Positions 34,816 through 47,396 of a stretch of DNA of 64,000 nt are shown here, piece after piece. A model generated the notes under the pieces. That model saw nothing but the letters and a program-made list of their open reading frames with translations. It was not told where the DNA came from and ran no database searches. The DNA comes from Manduca sexta. Taxonomy: Eukaryota; Arthropoda; Insecta; Lepidoptera; Sphingidae. Both the position numbers and the translations under genes were made by a program. Every line of letters begins with the position of its first letter. Position 1 is the stretch's first letter. Location of the stretch: NCBI RefSeq assembly GCF_014839805.1, contig NC_051117.1, positions 5,828,001 to 5,892,000 on the forward strand. Direction: 5' to 3'.

Positions 34816-35892
34816 ATACTTACTAATAATATATACTTATTTGAGCTCCGGACAAGATAGCCTTGGAATCGATTCCCAAGAGTGTCAAACTTTTAGTCTT
34901 TTTCTACACAAATCTATTTCCAGTGGTTAATGTAAAAAGGTAGCCGATTGAAAATGATTGTAAAAATAATAATTCAAAAAAACAACGATTTTACTCTATA
35001 AATATTCTAAAACATTCAAGCGTAGGACGCTATTATCACTACAGTATATAGATGCCTATTAAAATCCAATAAAATACGCAAAGTCAATATATTTCCAGCA
35101 TAAAACAATATTCCGTAAAATCCGGTTCGATTAGGTTCTCTTATAAATAATTCAACGGAGCAATTAAAATTTTCAATAAACGCCACATTTTTACCATTCG
35201 CTCCGTCAAGTAATAAGTGGTTCCACCCAGAATGGAGCGCTTATCTTCAAGCATTAACTAGCTGAGGTGGACAGCATACATATATGGAAATCGTCGATAA
35301 GACGCTGCGATTGTAAAAAGTCGCATTTTTATTAGTTCAATCATTATACTGCCTTATGGTTGTTTACGTGGTGCGACTACCGTGCTGTGTCGGGTTCGGT
35401 TTCCGAATTAGGTAATGTGTTATTATGGTCTTTGCTCGCTGTCAGAATCTGAAATAGAGTCCGGTAAATAGCAATATACTCCGAACTGTTTCATGAAATC
35501 TTAGCTTGCAAACATATGTTTTGTACGTTTCGCCCTGTCTTCTTCTGAATTGAGTAATAAATACACTATGTATGCAGTTACTTCGTTGCACACGTGCAAC
35601 GATTGTCTAATGTCTAGTTACGATTACCGAAAAATATAAACTAAAATGTCCGAAAACAAAAACGTTATAACTCCGCGTTAATCTTTATTATTGTTAATGT
35701 CGGAATCAGATTAAAATACAGGGAAAATTCCATTGTATAAATTCCCGTAGGATGTTTACGTACGTAAAGGATGTGTATTATAAAATTAACCTGGACATAC
35801 GGATATATAACGGCAATGACGCACGGGTAAACGTATTAAAACAAAATATAATTTTACGTTAAAACCTGGTGTCTATGAAGACATTTTAGATA
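34816..35892. other. No feature seen
   Basis: AT-rich DNA; no gene or repeat recognised. Confidence 0.45.
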
Positions 35893-35988
35893 CGCACTAG
35901 GCCAGCGAGGTGGTAGCACCTAAGCCCTCTTAGTACGCACGTGCCCAGCAGTGGGGTAGTATATAATACAGGGCTGATATTATATTAT
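35893..35988 (+). mobile_element. SINE-B 3' fragment
   Basis: CTAGGCCAGCGAGGTGG, CCCAGCAGTGGGGTAGTATA, AATACAGGGCTGATATTATA match the SINE-B end. Confidence 0.75.
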
Positions 35989-38047
35989 AATGATCTATAT
36001 CAGTCTTTCTCAAAGTGTTCGTTAATAATCCCCTGTGGGCGTTAAGGGCTTTCAGGGGGCCGGTAATAGGTCTAAAATAATAAAAAAATATGTAGATCCG
36101 TTCAGAAATTTAGCCGTTAAAGTGTAACAATCAATTAAACACATTTATAATATTAACAATGATGCAAGTTTTAACTCAGAAACAGATAAGACTCAATCAT
36201 AGGTATATTTAATATAAAGCAATCTCCGGGGGCGCTAGAAAACAATGGATTTCATAGTGGGCTGGGATAAGTTTGAGTAAATAAGATTTATATGAAGATA
36301 GTAATAAAGTAACCATTGGTGATAATGTAATAAGTTTGTATCACATTTTCTAATATCACTTTACCAATCAGCAAAACCCTTGCAATATTCCAAAAAACGT
36401 TCACGTATCAATTAACAAAGCCGAATGGACGGTTGAAAAATCCAAACAAACCGGATTAGCTGGCAGACACCCGTTGAAAAAAAAAACATTAAATTGTTAT
36501 TTTCCCTAATTGCTCCCAACGTTTCAAAGGGATGAAAGGTCCCAGGGAGACGCGATCCGTTTATAGAGAACGATACAAAAAACCGCGAAATATTAGGCCA
36601 GGTAAACCGAGTGGACCAATCATACTATAATCCATTAAGATTTTGCCCCGCTTCGTCGAACACATTTCCAAACTCCCGCGAGGTAAATATTTCAACCTCC
36701 CCCCACCTTTGCCAAGTATAATGTATTCACCCCCCAGACCTCATCTTTCGGTCCCTGTTTTGCATGAAGGGGGAATTTAAATTGTGTAATCTAACTTTGA
36801 ATTCATTCATACATTCGGCGCCATCTAACGGTGATAAATTGAAACTCGGATGGATTCTTACAGTCATTTAGCATTTAGACTCTTTGAGGGGTGGTCGCGT
36901 TTGTTAATCTTTTACTGATATGCTAATTTCGGTTTTTCAAGGTCACTTATAAAGCGCTCTCGATGGAATTCCACTACACAGTCCATGAAGATTTGAGATT
37001 TTATCATTTAATTAATAAAGTAATTATAATTTATAGCTTGTTCCACGCCATGCTATCAAAATTGTAAATCAGTGTACTTCTATAATTAAGAAGTTGTGTT
37101 TATGGGTCTAGTATTTAATTGGAAGTTCTTCATAAGTATTAAGATTACTTCAATGATTATTTTTAGATATCGTCCACATAATACGACGAATTCGTTGATC
37201 TAACTTCATTAACGTCCCCATTTCGTTGTAGATTAGATTGCGTATACCCATTATAAATAATTGTCACGAAAATCTTACTCGTTTGAACACTTCTCTCAGA
37301 CTGAATAACTAACAATCCACATTACTAGTAAGTCTGCACATGCTAGATTTTCAACTGAGCAACCCAGAAACACAAAGGAAGCGTTAGTTATGCAATAGGA
37401 AGACTCGGAATAATTTATGCTCGCAAAAACCTATATAAAACTAGAAGCCGCATAAAATTGTTCTTATTGTGAAAAAGTTATGAAGCGAAACCCGGTCTCG
37501 TTGTCAAATATCATTTTTGTCACTTTTCACTGGGGCCCGGTGCTTTTATACATTTTCGCGCTGAATCCCTTTTGTCTTCATTTAGAAAACCATTTTTCTT
37601 GTTTACCCGTTATCCGTTTAGTACAAAAGGTATACTGTTTCATTTCGCAAATGTAGTCTTAATACGATTGTGTCGATGTCTCGTGCTTGATATTTTCTTT
37701 TATAATTCCATCCATTGATTTATTAAGGTTCCAAGTGAATTATGGAAAGGAGGCTAACGAGCCTTAATGTACGCAAAGTAGTCATTATCTGAGTCCGTTT
37801 CTTTTTCCCTTCATTGTTTTTACGTATTGGTAATTCGTCTATTGTTTTTTTTTTTCAATTTTGTTTCAAGCCATAATTGGACTTGTTTGGTTGTGATTAG
37901 TGACATGTTCTTCAAGACCTTGTTTGTTATAGTTGCTTAGATATAAACAGACTACGTTGTCTTTAGTTGCTAAAGCTACTGTTAATTCTTTGTCATAATC
38001 GTATAGCAGTCCTCATTAAATAGATGCTGGTGATAGGATATATTTTA
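35989..38047. other. No gene seen
   Basis: About 2 kb. The block CTCCCAACGTTTCAAAGG near 36511 faintly recalls family B. CATTCGGCGCCATCTAACGG at 36813 is a GC-rich spot. No frames of interest. Confidence 0.45.
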
Positions 38048-38160
38048 TATCCGGCATAATTGCGTCGACTGTCGAGGGGTAATCATTTCTCGTCAGTCAA
38101 CATTCTATTGGATCCCGCTCCATTTACATCAGATGCAATGTCACTTAACCGTGCCGGTAA
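38048..38160 (-). repeat. Family H fragment
   Basis: ATATCCGGCATAATTGCGTC, GACTGTCGAGGGGTAATC, CTCGTCAGTCAACATTCTAT in the reverse orientation. Confidence 0.7.
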
Positions 38161-38671
38161 AAAAAAAAACAATCTGAAGCAATATCTAAAGATAGTCAAA
38201 CATTACAAACAGGATCATTACCATTTCCAACATCCTGGTGTTCAGATTGAGTAATAAAGATATAATACACAAATAACACTAAACATGGCGATAAATATTC
38301 AGAATATTTTTAACATCTATGTAAATTAAATATGTCCATCAAACAAGACGTTAGAATTAAAAACACGTTCTACAAATTTTATTAGTCGAAAAATTGCAAT
38401 CGCCCGTTAATAAACGTGGGAGCCCATCTATCTCGGTTTTAATTAACTTTGCATTTGCTTCCCGGAGCGGCTTCTTTCGAATTATAACGAGATTTTGATT
38501 CGAGACACAATTGTTATGGCCGTTTTGACACGAAATTACTGTCAAATCTAGAATCGTTCTTTTATTTCTATATTAGTCTTTTATTTCATTTATAAAGTAT
38601 GGTCGATGTAGTTTGAAATTCTTCGAATTGAAGTGCTGACTTTAACTAAGTTATGATAGTTTTTCTTTATT
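38161..38671. other. No feature seen
   Basis: Nothing recognised. Confidence 0.4.
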
Positions 38672-38960
38672 GCATTGAATGACGAGACGAGCTTGGCATT
38701 TGATGGTAAGCGATACGACCGCCCATAGATAGAAACACCATCCAACACCTTGAATTATATAGTACTGTTTGGTATTCCACTGCGCTCGCCATCCTGAGAC
38801 ATGAGATGTTACGTCTTAATATGTCCAGTAGTTACACTGGCTACAATGTTTTTCAAACCGGAACCCAACATTGACTACACACTGCTTGGAGTCACATATA
38901 GACATTGTGGTGGTACTTACCCAGACGGCCTATCACATTTGAAAGACCATCAGTAAATAC
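38672..38960 (+). repeat. Family G, near-complete copy
   Basis: GAATGACGAGACGAGCTTGG, GATGGTAAGCGATACGACCG, ACACCATCCAACACCTTGAA, TCCACTGCGCTCGCCATCC, ACACTGGCTACAATG, GGTGGTACTTACCCAGACGG, GACCATCAGTAA. Origin unknown; perhaps a piece of a LINE. Confidence 0.78.
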
Positions 38961-40444
38961 GTCCAGAATTTTCTCTATGATATTCCAGTAAAGTTTTGGC
39001 TTTTGTAATTCTATTTCTATAGATACAAATTAATAGAGCTATTTACAAGCGGTACATTCAATCGGTTATGTTCTATTTAAGTAGAACTGAGCAATTTGTT
39101 GTCGACGACGCCTAAACCTGTAATTCTAGTCAAATTAGTTAGCAGTTACATTCACTAAAACTGTGGCGGCATTTGTATTACCTGCATACATTTTGCATTA
39201 CTTAAAATAACCTAATTTGATTCGTCCCATAATTTTAGTTTCGTATATTTACTTGGCATCTATTTTATTTCCACAATTATCTTTGCATTTAAACGTAACG
39301 ACCCCTGACTAATGCATAAAATCAAAATATGCATGGCTATTAACGAAACCAATGTTTTTGACAACCGCGAAATAAGCTAGGATTAGTCTAGCCCTAGGTT
39401 CAATTTACGAACAAAAAGACTAGTCAAAGAAAATGCATTGCAATATGAATAATGGCTTATTTCTTTGAAGCTGGGATTAACGTCAATGCGCTTTAGAAAT
39501 TCGAACGAATTCAGGACTTTAACATTTGCGGTTAGCCTTTACAGACACTAAATATTAATTATAAATATAAAAGGTTGTTTCAATGTAGAAGGAAATTTAT
39601 AAACTGCTATCTAGATTAAAATGAATATAGTACATGAATAGGTCAATAGCATGTTTATATGTTGGTTAGAAGTTAACATACCACTCCATTGATTCGGATG
39701 ATAGACTATCGGATAAAGTTCTAGAATTATATCATGATACCCAGCAGTGGCGGAGCGTCCATGCAACCCGACACCTACCTGCTTCCCTTTTAGGTTTGTC
39801 TTAGTTTTTATACTGTGAAATTGGCCTCGATATGTCAAGTAAGGATTGGTTTTGCTCCGGAGTTACCTTTTAAAAAAGTTATCCTTCGCCACTGATATCC
39901 AGCGCTCTTTTATCTAGAAAAGCTTCCACAATATGTAATACCTATTGTATAAATTCGTACACGACCCATCATGCATCAAACACGAATTTTAAACCCTGCT
40001 AACCTATTTCATATCCATAACAGGTGCTGAATAGAAACTCTAGGATACGTCATGCCAGCTGACCCGTTCTTTGTTCCAATCCAAATTTTCAACCCCGTTT
40101 GTAACACAATAGTACTAGTTCACAAAAAAGACTACGAAATGTGTCGGTTTTTCGTTCGTGTGACGTGTGTTTTTGCAATTTTCTGTGCAAATTAATTGCA
40201 GTAGTGGTCAGGTGTGAAGGATGAAATTTTCTGATAGAGAACCCGATACTATATAGGTACTAATATGCATAAATACGGTCTGCAAAACGTTCTAATGAGG
40301 TTTTAGAAAAATTACGAAAGGGAAGCCGGTAGGAAATCTAGAGAGCTAATTTAGAGATTTTAAATGATTGTGGATTATCGTTTTTCGTACTTTCATTGCT
40401 ACATATCATATAAACTACCTATAATTTTGGATTTATTTGTTGAG
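38961..40444. other. No gene seen
   Basis: AT-rich; no recognised repeats and only short chance frames. Confidence 0.5.
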
Positions 40445-40505
40445 AGAAAGTTATAATATAGAAACCGCGATAAAATCCGAAAAATAGTCTTATTTAAATA
40501 TTGAA
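40445..40505 (+). mobile_element. Family B terminal repeat fragment
   Basis: GAAACCGCGATAAAATCCGA then AAAATAGTCTTATTTAAATA, the 3' terminal repeat only. Confidence 0.65.
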
Positions 40506-40954
40506 AAAAAAATGTATATAGGAGCTTTTATTAAAGAGCAGAATCCAATACAGCAGTTTTTTTAATTTTTGACTGTCTGCATTTTTGTACATGCATCACA
40601 CAAAAACTACTGCATGTAATTAATTGAATGTAGTTTTTACTAATGTATAACTTAAAGTATATGCTCCATTTTATCTCAGAAAAACTTTTTCACACGGGTG
40701 GAGCTGCAAACAAATGCTAGTCAAAATCATTGCTTTAAAATAAAATCAATTTACATTAGTTTTACGTTCTGTATAGGTTTGTAAAGTTAGGTATTCATGT
40801 TTTGTAGGCCAGTATTACAATGAGTATGTTAATTTGATCAACACGATAAACTTAATGCACTAATTGTTTAATAGACTAGCTTTTTGTTCTGTTAGTAACG
40901 ATATTACGAAACTGAATTATACTGGGGCTATGTGTTTATTTTTTATACACGGCA
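40506..40954. other. No feature seen
   Basis: AT-rich. Nothing recognised. Confidence 0.45.
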
Positions 40955-41150
40955 AACCTTGCACCTGATTGTAAGTAGACTGGTGTCCAATAGAGTGTCG
41001 ACTGACGAGAGATGGTTACCTCTTGGCAGTCGACACAATTATGGTGGCCTGATCCCGGAGCGCGACACTTACGTGGGACATTGTTGCCGGTTTTAACACC
41101 TTGTGTACGGTGGTCGCTATCCGGGCGGATATAAAATATATTCTACCACC
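40955..41150 (+). repeat. Family H, internally deleted
   Basis: CACCTGATTGTAAGTAGAC, TGTCGACTGACGAGAGATGG, CTTGGCAGTCGACACAATTA, then GGCCTGATCCCGG, joining GGCCTG directly to the later GATCCCGG part. A 3' GTACGGTGGTCGCTATCCGG end is present. Confidence 0.78.
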
Positions 41151-41338
41151 AACAATATACATAAACAAAAGATTTGATGTAATAATCATCACGGTTTTTA
41201 TGAGCCATATTTTTGAAAAATATATTTGAGATGTTAATATCTGTTTATTGAATTGCGATGATATTAAGTTCCTGACTGTAGCCGGATATCGTCTGATATC
41301 TCACTTCTGAGCAATATTGAGTAGCATCTATTAACACA

Positions 41339-41661
41339 TTATAATAATATCAGCCCTGTATTACATACCGTCCCACTGTTGGGCACGGGCCTCCTCTACT
41401 ACTGAGAGGGATTAGGCCTTAGTCAACCACTCTGCCCTAGTGCGGATTGGTAGATTTCACACACCCTCGAAAATTCCTATAGAGAATTCTCAGGTATGCA
41501 GGTTTACTCATGATCTTTTCCTTCAACGTTTAAGCAAACGATAATTCAAAAGGATACACATACCATTTTAGGAAAGTTAGAGGTATGTGCCCTTAGGATT
41601 CGAACCTGCGAACATTGGTCTTGGCAGTCCGTTTCACACCCAACTAAGCTATCGTCGCTTT
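41339..41661 (-). mobile_element. SINE-B, full length
   Basis: Minus strand: AGCGACGATAGCTTAGTTGG, B box region GGTTCGAATCC, tail GGGCTGATATTATTATAA. Short duplications TTAACACA lie at 41331-41338 and 41662-41669. Confidence 0.82.
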
Positions 41662-41699
41662 TTAACACAGCTTTAAGATTGGAAAAAATAATTAAGCTA

Positions 41700-41772
41700 A
41701 CACAATTTGCGATGCGGGAATTGAACCCGTTATCTTGCTATTCAACTGGTTTATCGTCGACCGTCGCGCCTC
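41700..41772 (-). repeat. tRNA-like retroposon head, worn
   Basis: Read on the minus strand it begins GGCGCGACGGTCGACGATAA and holds AACGGGTTCAATTCCCGC, a B box. The spacing fits a tRNA-derived SINE head, but no convincing cloverleaf or body was found, so it is not called a tRNA gene. Confidence 0.4.
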
Positions 41773-43040
41773 GTCGGTCGTCAAACCATTCATTACTTTC
41801 ATACATTTAATATCAATATTCGATACCGCTATAAACTAAAGTGATAAAATACTTTACGTCACCTATTAAATGAAAAAACCTTGAAATTCTAAAGATGACA
41901 GTATGGAACACGTACTTTCAATTGAAAAATGCCGATAATCACTTACCCTTATTATTCTAACGTACACCTTAAGTAAGCTGCTGAAAGTTCACATTTCAAT
42001 AGCAGTCTCTTCACTTATTGGGTATAAAATAATTTGATGTGCAACACAATAGCATTTTAGTTCGATAGTAAGATAAAGCCCTTTTGAGATTAAACGCGCG
42101 ATACAAAGGAATGGAAGGAAATGGCTATAGGTTTTTTTTTTTATAGTGTTAAAAGGGGATAATTGAATTATGATTTTATTGTTTTAATAGGATTTTGTTG
42201 AATACCTTATTATTAATTAGCTTTGATTTAATTCTTCGAAAAAAGAGTTTTATGTTTGATCGAGAAGACATTATGTATGAACTAGCATTTGATTTTTACA
42301 AGTTAAAATAAATCACAATCTTACTATATTACGGTAAGAAGTCGATTGAATAATAATATAACAGATTTACTAAACTTTCAATAGAAAAATGGAAAAATAG
42401 CAAAGCATTATATACCTTACTTCCACCTCCCTAAATGTCACTCTTAAGAATAATGGAAGACAATAAAAAATACTTCCCTGATACAATCACATTAAATTGG
42501 GCCCTCAAGCGAATCTGGTACTTGACAGGAGCACTTTAAAGTTCAAATCCGACCGTACTCGCGTAACAAAACAAGCAATTTGGTGAAAAGAATCGTTCTC
42601 AGGGGCGAAAGTATAAATTTTTTTCGAACAAAACTCGACGGACATTCGTTTTGATAATATTCAATTATGAAAATCGCAAATTAGGGACTCTGTCTGAAAT
42701 AGTAGTAATGGAGGTTTTTTGCCTCCGTCGAAGTAAATTTCCATTGTGATTCCTTTTGCTACATTGAATTTGAACGTATAATTTATATTACAGTTCAATG
42801 GGTCCAATGTTATCGGTTATTAATGGCATACCGAAGGCTTTTGGTTAATTTTCTCGAGTTCAAAATTGCGTGTGAACTTTGTCCGATTTGTGATGGATTC
42901 GTTTTGGCACTTCTGCGTAAAGTAATAAGGTTTACAATAAATTGTTAATAATGATCTCTCACATGATCATGTGAATTATAATCAACCATCTCGTAATAAC
43001 GAACAAGCAGTTGATAGCTTTATAATAAATTCTATATAGT
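41773..43040. other. No gene seen
   Basis: AT-rich sequence without recognised repeats. Confidence 0.5.
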
Positions 43041-43468
43041 CAATTGTGACTGAGTTTTTTCATCTTAAAATTTACTCAGTCGCAGCTCGAAGTCAGAAAG
43101 TTAGAAATAGCCCCGTGCCTCGTAAAGCACATAAAGCCATTAGTCCTGCACCTGTTCTCTCCGGTCATGTCAAATTGTCGCACCAGGGCCCTTATTCTGT
43201 ATGATAGTGTAAACGCGTAACGCGGCCGTGTCATGTTATCTTCGAGAAATGTGCGTGGAATGGTATTCTGTAAGCCAAATTTCTAGAGTCCTAAACATGA
43301 CGCGTTGTGTTACGTGCTTGTTACGCACTGTCAAAATAACGTGCGGGATAGAGAATAAGGCCTCGGACTATGAGAGTGAAAGAACTGAGAGTGCACCTGT
43401 GTATTGCGTACACACTTGTGCACTATCTCCCGCATACCTGGCTGATCTTCGGCCTAAATTCGGCTAGG
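43041..43468 (+). mobile_element. SINE-C, 5'-truncated and split by a MITE
   Basis: Left part GTGACTGAGTTTTTTCATCT, CGCAGCTCGAAGTCAG, CCTGTTCTCTCCGGTCATGT ends near 43185. The right part resumes at 43363 with TCGGACTATGAGAGTGAAAG, GCACCTGTGTATTGCG, CTCCCGCATACCTGGCTGAT. Comparison with the copy at 47018 shows the two parts are continuous there. Confidence 0.82.
43186..43362. mobile_element. MITE inside SINE-C, family F-like ends
   Basis: GGGCCCTTATTCTG at the left and GAGAATAAGGCC at the right are inverted. Inside, GCGTAACGCGGCCGTGTCAT and AACATGACGCGTTGTGTTAC are also inverted. The ends resemble those of the MITEs at 20643 and 46797. Confidence 0.72.
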
Positions 43469-44240
43469 AGTTCATTTAACGTCAGGAGATTACGATTTAA
43501 CCAATGTGATAATATACTTTTTACCATAGTTACGTCCTTTCCAATCTTAGTCGTGAATTAAGACGATATCATCGGCATAATATATTTTTTCCTAAGTTAT
43601 AGTTAACAACTTTTCCCACCCAAGACAGTATTGACTAGCGCATGCGCAGTTAACATGAGCACTAAGGTCTGCCCGGTCCGAGTTTATTGCAACTGCCCCT
43701 TTGGGAGGGGTCACTCGGTTTTTATTTGCACTTAACACTTTAGAAGATGTATCGTTATTTAGAGTTGGTATCTGGGGTTTGCTGTATTGGAGATAAATAA
43801 AATTGTTCTAATAATAAAAATGTGAGTTTGTCTTTATGTTTGTTATAAACGCGAAAACTGCTAAATGGATTTGAATTTTATGCGACAGATTGGATTCAAA
43901 TATAAACTACTTTAATTCCTGAAAATAAACAGTAGACATTAATCCCAGGAAAGAATGCAAGCGGAGCCGCGGACTACGCTTAGAGTAAATAAACCGACGC
44001 TTGTACTGCAATTATATCTAAGCGACACATATACAGAAAATGTACTATATACATATTTGAAAACGTCAGATTTATGTCCGTCGTTTAATCTGGGTTTCAT
44101 AGCTCTAGAACAGTTTTTATATTATTATATTTTTATACAGCAAATAGTTTGTTATATATTTTTTTTAAATAATCAATACTTTAAATAGCTCTCCTGTAAG
44201 TTTACTATTTGTCGCTTATATAGTTTTTATATTATTATAT
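43469..44240. other. No gene; one strong palindromic site
   Basis: GCGCATGCGCA at 43638-43648 matches the NRF1/Ewg site, and GCCCCTTTGGGAGGGG lies 50 bases on. A 77-codon frame (43955-44188) has no recognisable motif. Confidence 0.4.
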
Positions 44241-44394
44241 CGAAGGTTGAAAGGCTTATTAACTTAAGCGATATTTTTCGAAAAAGATTTTAACTAGGTT
44301 AAAAAAAACTTAGAAAACAGTACTAATTTTAATTATGTATGACACTTAGTGTCGCAAAAAAATGTCGCTTAAGTCAATTAGGCTTTAAACCGTG
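44241..44394. mobile_element. Family D hairpin MITE
   Basis: CGAAGGTTGAAAGGCTTATT, AACTTAAGCGATATTTTTCG against AAATGTCGCTTAAGTCAATT, AGGCTTTAAACCG. Best preserved arms of the family. Confidence 0.78.
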
Positions 44395-44789
44395 AATATT
44401 AATGACTGAAAGATTTATTATGGCTTTTTTCTGCTATCACTACTTTAAATCGTTATACAGTAAGTTTAGTAATTGGCGCTTAGATTAAATCACAGTTCAA
44501 ACGATGAAACATTCTAGTTTACATATAGTTTTTACAGAGCCTTTCCAATACTCGTATATCAACATGAGCGAAAAATCCACCTGGGGCTTATCAATCAAGG
44601 CCTATCGAAAAAACTTAAGCAATGATAGTAAACTTTCCCTTACAATCTACATGGAGTTGCATTAACCGATTACAGGCGATACGGGAATCGCCCTCCAGAG
44701 AGTCCTGTGGGAAACTAAATTATTTTACTGTTGCTTGTTTATTTGTTAGGGTTTTTGCTTTTCTTGAGTGAAGGTGGTGCTCGCTAGAT
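44395..44789. other. No feature seen
   Basis: Nothing recognised. Confidence 0.4.
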
Positions 44790-44996
44790 TGTTTAGGCTA
44801 ACGTTGGTGTAGTATTGCGGGGTTCGAATCCTGGGTAGTGATTAAGTTTTTCTACTCAGTATCTGGAATTTGGAATTTGTGTCCGATATGGCGAGATGTT
44901 GGCTCTCCACGTGGACGGAATACACATGGCAAATAGTTTGTGCACTAGTAGCGCCTCTGCCTACCCTATAACGATAAAGGTGCAGCGTGCGTTTTT
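44790..44996 (+). mobile_element. SINE-A, degenerate
   Basis: AACGTTGGTGTAGT, GGGGTTCGAATCCTGGGTAG, TTTGTGTCCGATATGGCGA, AGCGCCTCTGCCTACCC. Several small deletions. Confidence 0.68.
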
Positions 44997-45002
44997 AGTA
45001 TT

Positions 45003-45246
45003 ATATAACTTTTACATGCACGACAAAGTGACTCCACAGCATCTGATGGTAAGTGGAGTGGGGTCCAATAGTATGTCGACTGACTAGAGATTACCCTTCG
45101 GCAGTCGACACAATTATGCCGGCCTGTTGGAACCGGATATATACAGGCTGATCCCAGAACGCGACACACTTACGTGGGCCTCTATGGCGGGTTTAACACC
45201 TTGTGTACAGTTGTCGCTATCCGGGCGGATATTAAATATCCTACCA
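45003..45246 (+). repeat. Family H, near-complete copy
   Basis: CTCCACAGCATCTGATGGTA, AGTGGAGTGGGGTCCAATAG, TCGGCAGTCGACACAATTAT, GCCGGCCTGTTGGAACCGG, CAGGCTGATCCCAGAACGCG, CCTTGTGTACAGTTGTCGCT, CCGGGCGGATATTAAATATC. It begins directly behind a SINE-A. Confidence 0.82.
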
Positions 45247-46571
45247 CCAACTACTCAGAAGAATAGATTTACATGTCTGTTCATGTGTTTATTTAAATCA
45301 AGGACATGAATTTTAATTTCCATCTACTCAAATAAGCAATTCAAGACCTTGTTTAAGAAGGCGATAAAAACTACATTACATTATTGAAACCATTTTAAGG
45401 AGCTCAAACAACGGCAAGCAAAAACATCAATATGTACGTCAAACCCAATTGTCATTCCGAGCTAATCAGTCAATGTAAGTGCTAGATGAAAAAATAAATG
45501 GGGTGCTAATTTTCATAGCGCTAAGGTTTAATTTGTTTTGTGCTGAATCAGCGCAAGGTGTTCGTTCGCACGCTTTTGTTATAGAGCAGTTTAGGCCAGA
45601 GTTTGCCGCGTGTAAATATTTTTTTATTGATTTGATGTTAAGGTAAGATCTGTTGAATTTTTCTATGAGTTAGGATAAAAATTATGTATTTCATTTTATT
45701 TATATGTAAACGTCCTAATTTTGTTTAGCCGGATGAGATCTAAGTAAGAGTAAATTTATGGAGGCTTTCAAAAAATAACTACTGCTATTTAGCCAAAATA
45801 TCGACTTCCACAAAGAAATGTCAACATTTTATAACTGGATTATACTATATTAATAAAACATAATATCCACAAAGGTCAAGTAACAAGTACAATTTAGTTT
45901 AATTACGCAAGTTATCTTCAATTCTTGACCTAAAATTGTAACAGTTACAACAAGGATAACCTGAGGCAATTTCAGACATAATTACTTTGACGTCTAATTT
46001 ATTTAGAAACGGCCCTTATCTTTAACAATTCAAGAATAATTTATTAACATTTTATCTACTTACCGTAATATTACTGTGTTTATAACAAGTACTTAATATT
46101 TAGCATTAATTAAATGCTTGTTTTATTTGATAGGTAGTGGTTGACGGTGAAATCTTGATAGTAATATGCGTCATAGAACTAATTAGTATTGCATAGACAA
46201 TGTAATCATAACATTTAACATTTGATATCATGATTTAATTAGTTCATTAACACATTTCTTGCTAATTTCCCGATGTACTGTATCTTGAGGATTTTTAAAA
46301 ATGTATTCAAGTCGAAAACGAAGTAGTATTAAAATTATATCTAGACTAGCATATTCTATAAGTGCCTTATACTAGCAATCCTTGCTATAAGGTTGTCGCA
46401 TTTACACTTCACATTCAATATTTTAATTGTTTCCACTATAATCTCTACTATAAACTACGCTGTGCCCTTCGGCACGCATTGGTACGGCCTGGGCGAACTT
46501 TTACTCTGTTTAGACAATTTGCAACTACGTTTAATGCTTATGCTGCCTACGAATTTGTTTTACATTGACTT
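45247..46571. other. No gene seen
   Basis: AT-rich; two overlapping 68-69 codon frames near 46362-46602 have no family features. Confidence 0.45.
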
Positions 46572-46690
46572 TATTTGTAGAATACCAAACAATACTTTGT
46601 AATTCAAGTTAGATGGTGTTTCTACTGTTCATGAGTGGTATCGCTTACCACCAGGCAAACGGCAAGCTCGTCTCGTCAATAAAAAAAATA
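46572..46690 (-). repeat. Family G fragment
   Basis: GAATACCAAACAATACTTTG, AGATGGTGTTTCTACTG, ATCGCTTACCACCAGGCAAA, GCAAGCTCGTCTCGTCAATA. Confidence 0.75.
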
Positions 46691-46796
46691 GTACACTCAA
46701 AGTTTCTTTGTTCCATGTGCCAAGACATTACGGACCTTACTAGTACAGACACAGATCTTATATCTGACCAACGGATGAGGAATTCAATCAATTCTA

Positions 46797-46985
46797 CGGC
46801 CCGTATTCACAATCGTTGATTAGCTAATACGAAGCAATGGTGTGATTATAAGTCTGTTTATCAGTGCTTTCGGCATGACAGCCTTCGCTGTGCGTAGGCA
46901 TAGGGGCGCTGTGATTGGCTAATATTGAAATACTTCAGTCGGCTGTCTGATACGCATGCCGAAAAATATGAAACTGCTGACGCTA
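46797..46985. mobile_element. Family F MITE lacking its right arm
   Basis: GGCCCGTATTCACAATCG, AAGTCTGTTTATCAGTGCTT, GCTGTGATTGGCTAATATTG match the left arm and loop of the copy at 20643. The right inverted arm is replaced by unrelated sequence. Confidence 0.6.
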
Positions 46986-47017
46986 TGCTTTCGGACGCAC
47001 TGTATATAATATATTAA

Positions 47018-47396
47018 CTGCCTCGGTGGCGTAGTTGTAAGTGTACATGGTACAAAGTACGACTGCCGCGCTGAGGTCTTGGGTTCGAATCACGGGTCGG
47101 GCCAAAAATAATTGTGACTGGGTTTTTCCATCTTAAAAATTACTCAATCGCAGCTCGGAGTCAGGAAGTTGGCGGTGTGATACTCCCGTGCCTCAGAAAG
47201 CACGTAAAGCCGTTGGTCCTGCGCCTGATCTCTCTCCGGTCATGTCGGATTGCCGTCTCATCGGACTATGAGAGTGAAGGAACAGAGAGTGCACCTGTGT
47301 ATTGCGCACACACTTGTGCACTATAATATCTCCTGCGTACCTGGTTGATCTCCGTTGAAATTGGCCGCCGTGGCCGAAATTCGGCTCGGAGGGATT
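47018..47396 (+). mobile_element. SINE-C, full length, with SINE-A-type head
   Basis: Head CTGCCTCGGTGGCGTAGTTG and B box GGGTTCGAATCAC are as in SINE-A. The body is different: GACTGGGTTTTTCCATCTTA, TCGCAGCTCGGAGTCAGG, GATCTCTCTCCGGTCATGTC, CACCTGTGTATTGCGCACAC, CCGCCGTGGCCGAAATTCGG. AT-rich direct repeats (TATAATATAT) flank it. The two families probably share or swapped a head. Confidence 0.85.
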
